Assembly: GCA_028343215.1 (NCBI GenBank)
Contig: JAOLYB010000002.1
Coordinates: 83,868 to 147,867 of the forward strand
Origin: Candidatus Nitrosopelagicus sp.
GTDB lineage: Archaea > Thermoproteota > Nitrososphaeria > Nitrososphaerales > Nitrosopumilaceae
Length of the DNA: 64,000 bases
Direction of reading: 5' to 3'
In this document: piece by piece, positions 16,117 through 25,443 of the stretch
Layout: every line of letters starts with the position of its first letter
Position numbering within the stretch: position 1 is the stretch's first letter
The notes under the pieces: model-generated
The model's input: the letters and a program-made list of their open reading frames with translations, nothing else
The model's database searches: none
What the model was told of the DNA's origin: nothing
Made by a program: the position numbers and the translations under genes

Positions 16117-16767
16117 ATGAAGATCTATTTTTTAGCAATACCAATCATTGTTGGAGTACTTATAGGAATTGGGCTTGTTAGTAACTTAGATCAAGATTCC
16201 GGTAATTCATCAGTTTTAACCAAAGAGAATCTAATCGAAGGAACTATCATAATGGGCAATCCGAATGCCAAGATTACAATAATTGAATTTGGAGACTACC
16301 AGTGTACTTTTTGTTATAAATTTCATGATGAAACAATGAAGAAGATTACCGACAAATATATCAAAACAAATAATGTGAATTTTATCTATAAAGACTTTCC
16401 ATTAAATGGTGAACAATCGATTTTGGCATCTGAAGCAGTCTATTGTGCGCAAAAACAAAACAAGTTTTGGGAATATCACAATACATTGTATAATAATTGG
16501 GGAGGGGAAAATACAGGATGGATAACTGAAAATGTTTTACTAGGATTTGCCAGAGATTTAGAAATGAATCCGGATGATTTTAGTCAATGTTTAGGAAAAT
16601 CGGAGTTTAGACAGAAAGTTCTGGATAATGAAAAATTTGGTCGAGAAATTGGCATCAATGCAACACCGTCATTTTTGATATTTAATGACAATGAGATATA
16701 TCGAATAATCGGTGCACAGCCATTTGAAAAATTTGAACAGGCATTTCAAAAACTTGGAAACTCATGA
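16117..16767 (+). CDS. Membrane-anchored DsbA-like thiol-disulfide oxidoreductase
   Basis: An N-terminal hydrophobic segment (IYFLAIPIIVGVLIGIGLVSNL) directs the protein outside the membrane. The thioredoxin-like domain begins GNPNAKITIIEFGDYQCTFCYKFHDE with a CTFC active site. The DsbA helical insert (YKDFPLNGEQSILASEAVYCAQKQNKFWEYHNTLY) follows, and then the cis-Pro loop INATPSFLIF. Length 216 fits DSBA-type proteins common in thaumarchaea. It probably forms or rearranges disulfides in exported proteins. Confidence 0.9.
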   Translation: MKIYFLAIPIIVGVLIGIGLVSNLDQDSGNSSVLTKENLIEGTIIMGNPNAKITIIEFGDYQCTFCYKFHDETMKKITDKYIKTNNVNFIYKDFPLNGEQSILASEAVYCAQKQNKFWEYHNTLYNNWGGENTGWITENVLLGFARDLEMNPDDFSQCLGKSEFRQKVLDNEKFGREIGINATPSFLIFNDNEIYRIIGAQPFEKFEQAFQKLGNS

Positions 16768-16812
16768 AATTGATATTTTAACTCAAAAAAGGTTACATAA
16801 AATTAATAGAAT

Positions 16813-16995
16813 TTAGCAATCATAACCAATAGTTTTCATACCATAACAAGGCTTGTTTCCCTTACTCCAGCATTTACAAGAACAAGAAACGGCTTTTCCA
16901 GTTTCTAAATCTTTCACAACTTTATGAAATACTCCTTCTCTAACTTTTGATTCAATAGATATTGTTTCATATCGTTCATCATCCGAATTAGTCAT
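16813..16995 (-). CDS. Small Cys-rich protein, SWIM-like
   Basis: The 60-residue protein ends CSCKCWSKGNKPCYGMKTIGYDC. This gives five Cys in 23 residues, with CxCx(n)C spacing reminiscent of a SWIM-type zinc site but lacking its final His. The N-terminal half is acidic and charged. It probably binds zinc or another metal. No neighbour clarifies its role. Confidence 0.6.
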   Translation of the reverse strand: MTNSDDERYETISIESKVREGVFHKVVKDLETGKAVSCSCKCWSKGNKPCYGMKTIGYDC

Positions 16996-17113
16996 TATTC
17001 TTAGATATTATATCCCCTAAAAAAAGTTAAAAAAATAGGTATGTTAGTTAAATGATCAATCATGGATAAGAAATCAGCACATGGAATATTAACGTCACAT
17101 TCTAAAATCACCT

Positions 17114-17317
17114 ATGGATGGAGAAACAAAATATGTGGCTTTGGAAGAATTCTTAATGAATAAAACCGAGAATATTACTCTAACATTCATAGAAATTAAC
17201 GAAATAATTGGAAAAAAACTTCCAGTACCAAGTGATTCAGCAGTATTCAAAGCAGGTTACAAAGTTGAGAAGATTGATTTTAAAACAAAATCAGTGATAT
17301 TTTCAAAAATTGAATAA
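17114..17317 (+). CDS. DUF7662-like short protein
   Basis: The 67-residue protein shows LEEFLMNKTENITLTFIEINEIIGKKLP and then GYKVEKIDFKTKSVIFSKI. These resemble the two ends of a DUF7662-type domain. The middle part usually rich in Trp and Arg is missing, so it is either a shortened natural version or a decayed one. The assignment is from memory of the pattern. It lies directly upstream of aRF1. Confidence 0.5.
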   Translation: MDGETKYVALEEFLMNKTENITLTFIEINEIIGKKLPVPSDSAVFKAGYKVEKIDFKTKSVIFSKIE

Positions 17318-17386
17318 TCAACTAAAAATCCGTTAAGCTGCGAACAATCACTAATGTTAATATTCTGAGTCAAGGACTATTAGAAA

Positions 17387-18664
17387 ATGGGAAAATTTGA
17401 GGTTCAAAATGTAGATTCTGTAAAAATGTACAAGATTAGAAAAACATTAGAAGAGTTAACTCAACATTCAGGTCGTGGAACTGAACTTATCACGGTGTAT
17501 ATTCCAAAAGGTCAACAACTTCATGAAGTAATGACACAGTTAAGAGAAGAACAAGGTACTGCAGACAATATAAAATCAGATTTGACTAGAACTCATGTGG
17601 TAGATTCATTGTCAAAAGTACAACAAAGATTGAAACTGTACAAAAAAACACCAGAAAAAGGGTTAGTAGTATTCTGTGGTGCACTTCCAAGAGAAGGAGG
17701 AGGTCCACCAGGAAGTGAAGTTGTAAAAATATATGAAATAGACCCACCTAAAGATTTGACCACATCATTATACCGATGTGATGATCATTTTCATACCGAT
17801 ATTTTGAAAGACATGTTACAAGATGACAATATTATTGGGCTATTGGCAATTGATGCAAAAGATGCAGGATGGGGATTATTGCACGGAGACAAACTAGAAG
17901 TTTTAAAACAAACAGGTTCAGGAGTTGCAGGAAAACACAGACAAGGAGGACAATCAGCAAAACGATTTCAAAAATTAAGGGAAATGGAATTACAATACTA
18001 TTTTAACAGAGTTGCAGAAATAACTAGAGAGTATTTTATTGACATCTATAAAGTAAAAGGATTGATTGTATCAGGTCCAGGTCCAACAAAAGAAGAATTT
18101 GTGAATAAAGAGTATTTAGAATACAGATTACAAAATAACATAATCGCTACAATTGATGCATCATATTCAGGTGCAGAAGGAATCAGAGAAGCGTTTTCAA
18201 AGTGCTCAGATATTTTATCAAATTTCAGAATGGTAGAAGAGAAAAAAATAATTGAAAAATTATTTCAAGAAATTAATACAAATTCAGGGTTAGGAAGTTA
18301 TGGTCTAAAAGAAGTAATTGAGATGTTAAAAAATAACATTGCTGGAATGGTGGTTATCTCAGACGATATCAATATGAGTCGAATTCAAAAGACATGTAAA
18401 AGATGTTCAAAGGTAGAAGATGAACTGATTGAATTTGGAAAAAGAATTGCAAGAAAAACAGAAATGAAGAATATAGCATGTTCAGAATGTAAATCAACAG
18501 ATTTTGAAATAATTGATCAAGATCTTGTAGACTATATTGCATTAACTGCAGCTCAAACGGGAACTAAGGTGGAGGTTGTTTCAGGAAAAACAGAACACGG
18601 AGTAATGTTAGGCAGTTTAGGAAATATAGCAGCTATACTTCGTTATAATCCAAATCGCAGTTAG
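17387..18664 (+). CDS. prf1: Peptide chain release factor aRF1
   Basis: aRF1 recognises all three stop codons and triggers peptide release. The stop-codon recognition motif NIKS is present (TADNIKSDLTR, near residue 62). The catalytic GGQ is in GKHRQGGQSAKRFQKLR near 187. The C-terminal domain has the zinc-like CKRCSK...CSECKS set. Length 425 fits archaeal eRF1-like factors. Its stop shares TTAG with the convergent HIT gene. Confidence 0.97.
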   Translation: MGKFEVQNVDSVKMYKIRKTLEELTQHSGRGTELITVYIPKGQQLHEVMTQLREEQGTADNIKSDLTRTHVVDSLSKVQQRLKLYKKTPEKGLVVFCGALPREGGGPPGSEVVKIYEIDPPKDLTTSLYRCDDHFHTDILKDMLQDDNIIGLLAIDAKDAGWGLLHGDKLEVLKQTGSGVAGKHRQGGQSAKRFQKLREMELQYYFNRVAEITREYFIDIYKVKGLIVSGPGPTKEEFVNKEYLEYRLQNNIIATIDASYSGAEGIREAFSKCSDILSNFRMVEEKKIIEKLFQEINTNSGLGSYGLKEVIEMLKNNIAGMVVISDDINMSRIQKTCKRCSKVEDELIEFGKRIARKTEMKNIACSECKSTDFEIIDQDLVDYIALTAAQTGTKVEVVSGKTEHGVMLGSLGNIAAILRYNPNRS

Positions 18665-19065
18665 AAAGAATCTTTAATCTTTTGTTGTAAATTAGACAAT
18701 TCATCGTCAGCAGGAATTTCTCTCTTTGTCCACATGGTGGCCTTGTCTGCATATCGAGGAATAATATGTATGTGAACATGAGGAATGATTTGTTTTGCCT
18801 CTTTACCATTATTTTGTGCAATACTAAAAGCAACAGCTCCCGTGGCTTTAAGAATGGCATTTGCAATTTCAGGAACCAGAGAAAATAATTCAGCCACTTC
18901 ATTTTTTGGCATATCTATAATTTTCTCATATGGTTTTTTTGGGATAACTAAAGAATGTCCAGTATCAATAGGATATTTATCTAAAATGGCGACATGGTTT
19001 TCATCTTCAAAAATAACATAACCAGGCCTCGTTCCTTCAATAATTTCTGTGAATAGGGTCATCAC
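18661..19065 (-). CDS. HIT-family nucleotide-binding hydrolase
   Basis: The 134-residue protein has the histidine triad HVHIHIIPRY, in which the central His attacks the alpha-phosphate of a nucleotide conjugate. The N-terminus (FTEIIEGTRPGYVIFEDENHVAILDKYPIDTGHSLVIPKKPYEKI) is typical of HINT-type proteins. The likely substrates are AMP-lysine or dinucleoside polyphosphates. Confidence 0.93.
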   Translation of the reverse strand: MMTLFTEIIEGTRPGYVIFEDENHVAILDKYPIDTGHSLVIPKKPYEKIIDMPKNEVAELFSLVPEIANAILKATGAVAFSIAQNNGKEAKQIIPHVHIHIIPRYADKATMWTKREIPADDELSNLQQKIKDSF

Positions 19066-19132
19066 AGATGATTAGACTTGTAGATAGTATAAACGATATT
19101 GATTTATTTGGTCGATAAATTTGGAATGAACA

Positions 19133-19732
19133 ATGGGTAAGAATAGACGTGAAAAGAGAGAAGAAGAACGTGAAGGATTTGCAAGTAAAAGATCATCACA
19201 ATATCGAATGAGAAATCTCAAAGCGTTAGGAATTTTATCTATGATTGGAGTTATTGTTGCATTTGCTTGTTACGAATTTGTTACTTCAACAAACAATGTC
19301 CCAGGAGCCCCAGAAAATGCTGGAAAATTGGGAGATGAGCATATTCATGCATCGCTATTAGTCAGCATATTTGGCGATAAATTTGACTTTTCAACACCAA
19401 ACTATCAGGTAAAAACACCGTGGATTCACTTTGAAAATCAAGATGGCGATACAATACACAGACATTCTACAGGAGTGGAACTTGAATTTTTATTCAATTC
19501 AATGAGTGTTGGTGTTGACGAAAATTGTTTTATTTTCCCAGATGGAAGACAGTTTTGTAATAATGAGGATTATTCATTAAAGTTTTACATTAATCAACAA
19601 TTGATTGAAGACATACGACAATATATCATCCAAGAAGATGATAGAATTCTAATCACATATGGAAATGAAGATCAATTAGCTATCGACAAACAGCTAGCAG
19701 AGTTAAATGCACAAGCAATCAATAGATTGTGA
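19133..19732 (+). CDS. Membrane-anchored His-rich extracytoplasmic protein
   Basis: A strongly basic N-terminus ([20 protein letters not shown]) precedes one membrane helix ([19 protein letters not shown]). The outer domain has clustered His ([28 protein letters not shown]) and two Cys ([18 protein letters not shown]). The His and Cys pattern suggests a metal site with a nearby disulfide. Proteins like this recur in thaumarchaea without a known function. The stop overlaps the GTG option for ilvD. Confidence 0.65.
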   Translation: MGKNRREKREEEREGFASKRSSQYRMRNLKALGILSMIGVIVAFACYEFVTSTNNVPGAPENAGKLGDEHIHASLLVSIFGDKFDFSTPNYQVKTPWIHFENQDGDTIHRHSTGVELEFLFNSMSVGVDENCFIFPDGRQFCNNEDYSLKFYINQQLIEDIRQYIIQEDDRILITYGNEDQLAIDKQLAELNAQAINRL

Positions 19733-19737
19733 GTAAA

Positions 19738-21417
19738 ATGAAAATTTCAAGTAGGAATGTTGTTGAAGGTACAGCTCGAGCTCCACATCGTGCAATGTAT
19801 AAGGCAATGGGACTTACAAATGAAGATTTAAGCAAATCATTTGTTGGAGTATGTCATACAGGTAATGAGGCAACTCCTTGTAACATACATCTTCCAAATC
19901 TTGCACAACAAGCAAAACAAGGAGTAACTGATGGAGGTGCAACACCAAGAGAATTTAGTACAATTGCAGTGAGTGACGGAATTGCAATGGGTCACGAAGG
20001 AATGAAATCATCATTAATCAGCAGAGAAGTGATTGCAGATTCAATTGAACTAATGGTAAGAGCTCATCAATACGATGCATTAGTTGGAATAGCAGGATGT
20101 GACAAAAGTCTTCCAGGTACAATGATGGGGATGATAAGACTCAACATACCATCAGTATTTGTGTATGGAGGAACTATCATGCCAGGAATGTTAGATGGTA
20201 GAGAGTTAACCGTAGTAGATGTTTATGAAGCCGTAGGTTCGTATGATGCAGGAAAAATTTCTGCAGAAGAGTTGGAAAATATTGAAAATGTCGCATGTCC
20301 TAATGCAGGATCATGTGGTGGAATGTTTACCGCAAATACAATGGCATCAATTTCCGAAGCGATTGGATTATCATTGCCAGGAAGTGCAAGTCCACCTGCA
20401 GAAGATGAAAGACGAAATAAAATAGTCTTTGAGACTGGAAAAGCATGTACAAATCTTCTACAATTAGGCATAAAACCACTAGACATTGTAACGTTTGAAG
20501 CATTTGAAAATTCAATCACAATGTTAAATGCAGTAGGAGGTTCAACAAATGGAATTTTGCATTTATTGGCAATGGCAAATGAAGCAGGAATTAATCTCAC
20601 GTATGATGATTTTGAGAGAATAAGGAAAAAAACACCACACCTTGCAGACATGAAACCTGGTGGAAATTATGTAATGAACAGTTTAGATAAAATTGGAGGA
20701 ATTCCATTGATCATGAAAAAATTATTAGACAAAAATTTGATACATGGAGATTCGATGACAGTTACAGGTAAAACTATTAAACAGAATTTAGATGAATTAG
20801 CAATTACAGAAGTTCCAGAACAACAAATTGTCAAATCAGTTGAACAGCCAATACACGAAGTGGGTACTGCAGTAATTCTAAAAGGCACACTAGCGCCAGA
20901 AGGTGGAGTGATTAAAACTGCAGGAGTTGAAATGAAAGAATTTACAGGAACTGCAAAGGTTTACGATAGAGAAGAATATGCGTTTGAAGCAGTTTCAAAA
21001 GGCGAGATAGATGAAGGAGATGTAGTAGTGATCAGATATGAAGGACCAAAAGGAGGTCCAGGAATGAGAGAGATGTTGTCGACAACTGCAGCCCTTGTAG
21101 GTCAAGGACTGGGAAAGAAAGTTGCAATGGTAACAGATGGTAGATTTTCAGGAGGAACGCGTGGATTTATGGTAGGACATGTTGCACCAGAAGCATTTGT
21201 TGGAGGACCGATAGCACTTGTAAAAAATGGAGATGAAATATCAATTAAATTAGAAGATAATTCACTCAACCTAAACATATCTGAAGAAGAATTATCTTCT
21301 AGGAAAGAACAATGGAGAAGACCCGCACCAAACTACACCACAGGTGCACTTGCAAAGTTCGCATCACTTGTAGGATCAGCAGCAAATGGTGCCATTACAA
21401 AACCTGCACAGTATTAA
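19738..21417 (+). CDS. ilvD: Dihydroxy-acid dehydratase IlvD
   Basis: IlvD is an Fe-S dehydratase in branched-chain amino acid synthesis. The cluster cysteines are seen in [27 protein letters not shown] and [16 protein letters not shown]. The C-terminal [19 protein letters not shown] is also a hallmark. I chose the ATG at 19738 (MKISSRNV), although the track's GTG at 19729 overlaps the upstream stop. Length is about 559 residues. It is probably coupled to the upstream membrane protein. Confidence 0.95.
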   Translation: MKISSRNVVEGTARAPHRAMYKAMGLTNEDLSKSFVGVCHTGNEATPCNIHLPNLAQQAKQGVTDGGATPREFSTIAVSDGIAMGHEGMKSSLISREVIADSIELMVRAHQYDALVGIAGCDKSLPGTMMGMIRLNIPSVFVYGGTIMPGMLDGRELTVVDVYEAVGSYDAGKISAEELENIENVACPNAGSCGGMFTANTMASISEAIGLSLPGSASPPAEDERRNKIVFETGKACTNLLQLGIKPLDIVTFEAFENSITMLNAVGGSTNGILHLLAMANEAGINLTYDDFERIRKKTPHLADMKPGGNYVMNSLDKIGGIPLIMKKLLDKNLIHGDSMTVTGKTIKQNLDELAITEVPEQQIVKSVEQPIHEVGTAVILKGTLAPEGGVIKTAGVEMKEFTGTAKVYDREEYAFEAVSKGEIDEGDVVVIRYEGPKGGPGMREMLSTTAALVGQGLGKKVAMVTDGRFSGGTRGFMVGHVAPEAFVGGPIALVKNGDEISIKLEDNSLNLNISEEELSSRKEQWRRPAPNYTTGALAKFASLVGSAANGAITKPAQY

Positions 21418-21615
21418 TTATTCAAAATGCTTTTCACATAACATTATATTTTTTGAATCTAGAGTTTTTGCAGTAAGAGAAGTTCCATCCTGAATTCCTT
21501 TTTTGCAAACATAACAATTCATTTCATGTGCATCAGTTCTCAAAAATACAGGTTCTGTCTTTAAAATAAAATCCTGAATTAAAGCAGATTTTCCAGAATA
21601 TACTAATTGGCTCAT
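21418..21615 (-). CDS. Small zinc-finger-like protein divergent from trpE
   Basis: I chose the ATG at 21615 (MSQLVYSGKSAL) because a TATA box (gatataaa, 21637-21644) lies about 25 bases upstream of it, fitting a leaderless transcript. The 65-residue protein has CYVCKKG...CEKHFE, a CxxC...CxxH zinc site. It shares a divergent control region with trpE and a TACCGTA motif beside its promoter. Its function is unknown, and its position makes a regulatory link to trp possible. Confidence 0.7.
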   Translation of the reverse strand: MSQLVYSGKSALIQDFILKTEPVFLRTDAHEMNCYVCKKGIQDGTSLTAKTLDSKNIMLCEKHFE

Positions 21616-21636
21616 ATCCCACGTAGAATACAATAT

Positions 21637-21690
21637 GATATAAAGGTACCGTACTTTACTGTAATATCTATTTAGAGTTTAAATACCGTA
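21637..21690. promoter_or_regulatory. Divergent trpE control region with two TACCGTA boxes
   Basis: TTTAAATA at 21678-21685 is the likely TATA box for trpE (GTG at 21711). The reverse TATA at 21637-21644 serves the divergent gene. A motif TACCGTA occurs at 21647-21653 and again at 21684-21690. Each copy sits in a short inverted repeat (GTACcGTAC and AATACcGTATT). One copy overlaps the trpE TATA box and the other abuts the opposite promoter, as expected for an operator pair. Confidence 0.5.
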
Positions 21691-21710
21691 TTCTAATAGC
21701 ATGCCTATGG

Positions 21711-23066
21711 GTGAACACCTTTGGAAAACACAGCATTACTAAGATTCCTCTAGTGTACACTGAAACCCAACCATTTGACGTTTACAATAAAATATCAAGA
21801 AACTATACACATTCTTTTTTGTTTGAATCGCTTGAAGGGCCAGATGAACTTTCAGAGACATCCATCATGGGATTTGATCCGGAATTGGTCGTTAAAGGTT
21901 ACTTTAACAAAATAACAATTCAAGACAGAGATGGAAAAATTGAAACAATTCAAACAGATACACCTCTAGATGAAATCAAAAAATTAGTAAAGAAAACCGA
22001 CGATATGTCTTATCGATATTTGGGCGGAGCTGTAGGAAATATCGATTATGACGCCATAAGATTATTTGAAAATATACCAGGAAATAGAGATTTGGAAAAA
22101 CCAATAATGGAATTTGGGATTTACAATGACGGTATCCTATATGACAATAAAAAGAAACAATTTTTTTATTTTTATTATGATGAAAATAGAAAAGATACGA
22201 TAAAGAAAACAGATGGAGATATGGGCATTTTTGAAATGTCAGATATTAATCCAAATCTAAATGAAGGTGAATTTGAAAACATCGTAAAAAAAGCAAAAGA
22301 ATATGTTCATAGTGGAGATGTGTTTCAAGTTGTACTTTCTAGAAGATTTTCATTTGAAGGGAAAGGAGATTATCTTAAAGTGTATGAAAAACTTCGAGAA
22401 CTAAATCCTTCACCATACATGTTTCACCTTAAAATGAAAGATGACACAATTATTGGATCAAGTCCAGAGATGTTACTAAGAGTAACTGGAAGAGATGTTG
22501 AGACATTTCCAATAGCAGGTACAAGAAAAATTACAGATGACGAAGAGAAAAATCAAAAATTAAAAGTTGAATTATTGAACGATGAAAAAGAACTTGCAGA
22601 ACATACAATGCTTGTAGATTTAGGTAGAAATGATATTGGAAGAGTCTGTGAATATGGAACTGTGAAAGTAAAAGAATTAATGAAAATCAAGAGATTTAGT
22701 CATGTGCAGCACATAGTGACACACGTAGTGGGTAAATTGAATGAGAAACATGACATGTATGATGCTTTTCAAGCAGTTTTTCCAGCAGGAACAGTGTCAG
22801 GAGCACCAAAAGTAAGGGCGATGGAGATAATTCAAGAATTAGAACCAACAAAAAGGGAAACATATGCAGGAGCCGTAGGTTATTTTTCATATAACGGATG
22901 CTGTGATTTTGCAATAGCGATTAGGAGTATTTTTGCAGAGGGAGATAAAGGATTCGTACAAGCAGGAGCGGGAATTGTATTTGATTCAATTGCAAAAAAT
23001 GAATTCAAAGAAACAGAACATAAAGCAAATGCAATGATTACCGCATTGAAGGAGGCTTCAGAATGA
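21711..23066 (+). CDS. trpE: Anthranilate synthase component I
   Basis: TrpE makes anthranilate from chorismate. The chorismate-binding core is clear: SGDVFQVVLSRRFSFEG, IGSSPEMLLR, TFPIAGTRK, ELAEHTMLVDLGRND and GTVSGAPKVRAMEII. The tryptophan feedback site is suggested by FLFESLEG and NPSPYMFHLK. The start is GTG (VNTFGKHS), supported by a TATA box 26-33 bases upstream and so likely leaderless. It overlaps trpG by 4 bases. Confidence 0.96.
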   Translation: MNTFGKHSITKIPLVYTETQPFDVYNKISRNYTHSFLFESLEGPDELSETSIMGFDPELVVKGYFNKITIQDRDGKIETIQTDTPLDEIKKLVKKTDDMSYRYLGGAVGNIDYDAIRLFENIPGNRDLEKPIMEFGIYNDGILYDNKKKQFFYFYYDENRKDTIKKTDGDMGIFEMSDINPNLNEGEFENIVKKAKEYVHSGDVFQVVLSRRFSFEGKGDYLKVYEKLRELNPSPYMFHLKMKDDTIIGSSPEMLLRVTGRDVETFPIAGTRKITDDEEKNQKLKVELLNDEKELAEHTMLVDLGRNDIGRVCEYGTVKVKELMKIKRFSHVQHIVTHVVGKLNEKHDMYDAFQAVFPAGTVSGAPKVRAMEIIQELEPTKRETYAGAVGYFSYNGCCDFAIAIRSIFAEGDKGFVQAGAGIVFDSIAKNEFKETEHKANAMITALKEASE

Positions 23067-23662
23067 AATTTCTAATTATTGACAATTATGATTCTTTTGT
23101 ATACAATATTGCTCAGAGATTAGGTGAATTGGGTGTAACATCAGATGTTATTAGAAATGATAAAGTGACAATAAAGAATATTGAAGATTCGGATTATGAT
23201 GCCATAATTATTTCTCCCGGACCAGGAACTCCTGATGATGAAAGATATTTTGGAATTTGTAAAAAAGTAATTACCGAACTGGGATCAAAAAAACCAATTT
23301 TGGGAGTTTGCCTTGGACATCAAGGAATTATTTCATGTTTTGGTGGAAAGGTTGTCAATGCAGAAAATATTCGTCATGGAAAAACAAGTCAAGTTACACA
23401 TACTAACGAATCATTATTCTTAGGAGTAAAAAATCCATTTAGAGCAACTAGATATCATTCACTCGTAGGAGAAAAAACTATCATACCAAATTCCTTAAAA
23501 ATTACTGCCATTGCAGAAGATGACGGAGAGGTGATGGGGGTAAGTCATAAAGAATATCTTATCGAAGGAGTTCAATTCCATCCTGAATCTATATTAACAG
23601 ATGAAGGATCAAAGATATTTTCAAATTTTATAAAAAAGGTAGAAAAATATGAAAAAAATTAA
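23063..23662 (+). CDS. trpG: Anthranilate synthase component II (glutaminase)
   Basis: TrpG supplies ammonia from glutamine to TrpE. The class I glutamine amidotransferase triad is present: the Cys nucleophile in PILGVCLGHQGI, and His and Glu in GVQFHPESILT. LIIDNYDSFVYNIAQ at the N-terminus is characteristic. Length 199 fits a monofunctional TrpG. It overlaps trpE by 4 bases and trpD by 14. Confidence 0.96.
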   Translation: MKFLIIDNYDSFVYNIAQRLGELGVTSDVIRNDKVTIKNIEDSDYDAIIISPGPGTPDDERYFGICKKVITELGSKKPILGVCLGHQGIISCFGGKVVNAENIRHGKTSQVTHTNESLFLGVKNPFRATRYHSLVGEKTIIPNSLKITAIAEDDGEVMGVSHKEYLIEGVQFHPESILTDEGSKIFSNFIKKVEKYEKN

Positions 23663-24668
23663 CGGGGATTTAACATTTGATGAAATGTCATCAGTGATGA
23701 GTGAAATTCTAAATGGCAAAAATAGTGATGATGAAATTGCAGAATTTCTCAAAGAATTATCAAAAAAAGGTGAAACAAATGAAGAATTACGTGCAATGTT
23801 TACAAAAATGAAAGAGTATTCAGTTAATATCAATCCACTATGCCATGGAAACTTAATTGATGTATGTGGTACAGGAGGAGATAATTTGCAGACGTTTAAC
23901 ATTTCCACAACGGCATCATTTGTTATTGCAGGAGCCGGAGGAAGTGTTGCTAAACATGGAAATCGTTCGGTTTCAGGCATATCAGGCAGTGCAGATATTT
24001 TCGAATATTTTGGATTTGATTTGAATTCAGAACCATGGGTAGTAGAAGAAATGATTGAAAAAATAGGAATAGGATTCATGTTTGCACCAAAATTTCATCC
24101 TGCTATGAAAAATGTTGCTCCAGCTAGAAAAATAATTGGTAAAAGAACAGCATTTAATCTCTTAGGGCCATTATGCAATCCAGCAAAAGTAAGACATCAA
24201 ATGATAGGAGTTTTTGCAGATAATTACATTGAAAGAATTGCAAAGATTATGCAAAAGAATTTTTCAGATACAGTGTTAACAGTAAGATCTGATGATGGGA
24301 TGGATGAACTTTCAACAACATCAAAAAACAAAGCATGTTTATTAAAAAATGAAGAAATTACAGAGTTCATTATTGATCCTAGCAAATATGGCATGAAAAA
24401 AGGAAACATATCAGATATTCAAATTACAACAAAAAAAGATGCCATAGATTCATTTGTCAAAGTATTGAATAATACATCAAATAAAACAATGAAAGAAATT
24501 ACAATATTAAATTCTGCAGGAGGACTTCTTGTAGGAGGAATATGTAACAAGTTTGAAGAAGGCATAGAATTAGCTCGACAGACAATAGATAACGGAAAAG
24601 CATTTGATAAATTAAAACAGTTTACAAAAGAAAATAATGCATCAGATAAATTAGAGGAGTTTGAATAG
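23649..24668 (+). CDS. trpD: Anthranilate phosphoribosyltransferase
   Basis: TrpD joins anthranilate to PRPP. The PRPP/glycine-rich loop CGTGGDNLQTFNIST is near residue 78. It is followed by AKHGNRSVSGISGSAD, then FMFAPKFHPAMKNVAPARKIIGKRTAFNLLGPLCNPA. Length 339 is normal. The gene starts inside trpG and ends next to trpC, so translation is tightly coupled. Confidence 0.96.
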   Translation: MKKINGDLTFDEMSSVMSEILNGKNSDDEIAEFLKELSKKGETNEELRAMFTKMKEYSVNINPLCHGNLIDVCGTGGDNLQTFNISTTASFVIAGAGGSVAKHGNRSVSGISGSADIFEYFGFDLNSEPWVVEEMIEKIGIGFMFAPKFHPAMKNVAPARKIIGKRTAFNLLGPLCNPAKVRHQMIGVFADNYIERIAKIMQKNFSDTVLTVRSDDGMDELSTTSKNKACLLKNEEITEFIIDPSKYGMKKGNISDIQITTKKDAIDSFVKVLNNTSNKTMKEITILNSAGGLLVGGICNKFEEGIELARQTIDNGKAFDKLKQFTKENNASDKLEEFE

Positions 24669-24669
24669 T

Positions 24670-25443
24670 ATGGAAAATATTTTAGAGAAACTTGTCAATA
24701 ACTCAAGAAAAGCAATTGATAATGGAGTTTATAATATTTCAGAATCATTATCAAATTCAGGAATTGATTTAGGTGAAACTATAGTTAATTCACAGAATGC
24801 ACCGTTGATTACAGAAGTAAAATTTTCATCACCCGCATTAGGTAATATTAGAAAAGTATCAGACCCAGTAGATATTGCAATGCAAATGGTTAACGGAGGA
24901 GCATCTGCATTATCAGTATTAACTCAACCATTTTTGTTTGATGGATCACCTGAACTTTTTATGAAAGTTAGAAAAGTAGTTGAAATTCCAATGGTGATGA
25001 AAGACATAACAATCGATAAAATACAAATCGATGCAGCTAAAAAAATAGGCGCAGATTATTTTTTACTCATACAATCTCTTTTTGATAAGAAAATGGTGGT
25101 TGAAATGGATGAATTAATCGATTATGGGCACAAGAATGGGGTAAAAGTGATTGTCGAAGCACATACTTTAGATGAATTTGAAAATGCATGTAAAACCAAT
25201 GCAGACATTGTTGGAATAAATAATCGTAATTTAGATACCTTGAAAATTGATCTGAACACAACTAAAAACATACTAGAAAAATCAAATCCATCTAAAATCA
25301 TTATCTCTGAGAGTGGGATTGAGTCAAAAGATGATATTCGATTTCTTCATAAATGCGGTGCAAAGGGGTATCTTATAGGTACAGCAATAATGAAAAATGA
25401 TAACATTGAACAAACAGTTAGAGGATTAGTGAATTCTATATGA
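24670..25443 (+). CDS. trpC: Indole-3-glycerol phosphate synthase
   Basis: TrpC closes the indole ring. [13 protein letters not shown] contains the catalytic Lys, and later [38 protein letters not shown] and IISESGI match the TIM-barrel family. I chose ATG 24670 (MENILEKL) over the track's TTG at 24661. At 257 residues it is a single-domain TrpC and carries no fused TrpF. It overlaps trpB by 4 bases. Confidence 0.95.
   Translation: MENILEKLVNNSRKAIDNGVYNISESLSNSGIDLGETIVNSQNAPLITEVKFSSPALGNIRKVSDPVDIAMQMVNGGASALSVLTQPFLFDGSPELFMKVRKVVEIPMVMKDITIDKIQIDAAKKIGADYFLLIQSLFDKKMVVEMDELIDYGHKNGVKVIVEAHTLDEFENACKTNADIVGINNRNLDTLKIDLNTTKNILEKSNPSKIIISESGIESKDDIRFLHKCGAKGYLIGTAIMKNDNIEQTVRGLVNSI

Noticed and set aside
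17062-17163. 34-residue frame upstream of the DUF7662-like gene
   Set aside because: It overlaps the better-supported frame at 17114, has no recognisable feature, and its composition is not protein-like.
21701-21742. Short frame MPMGEHLWKTQHY overlapping the trpE start, possible Trp leader peptide
   Set aside because: It has only one Trp, no attenuator hairpins, and the trpE GTG is better explained by a leaderless start set by the TATA box.
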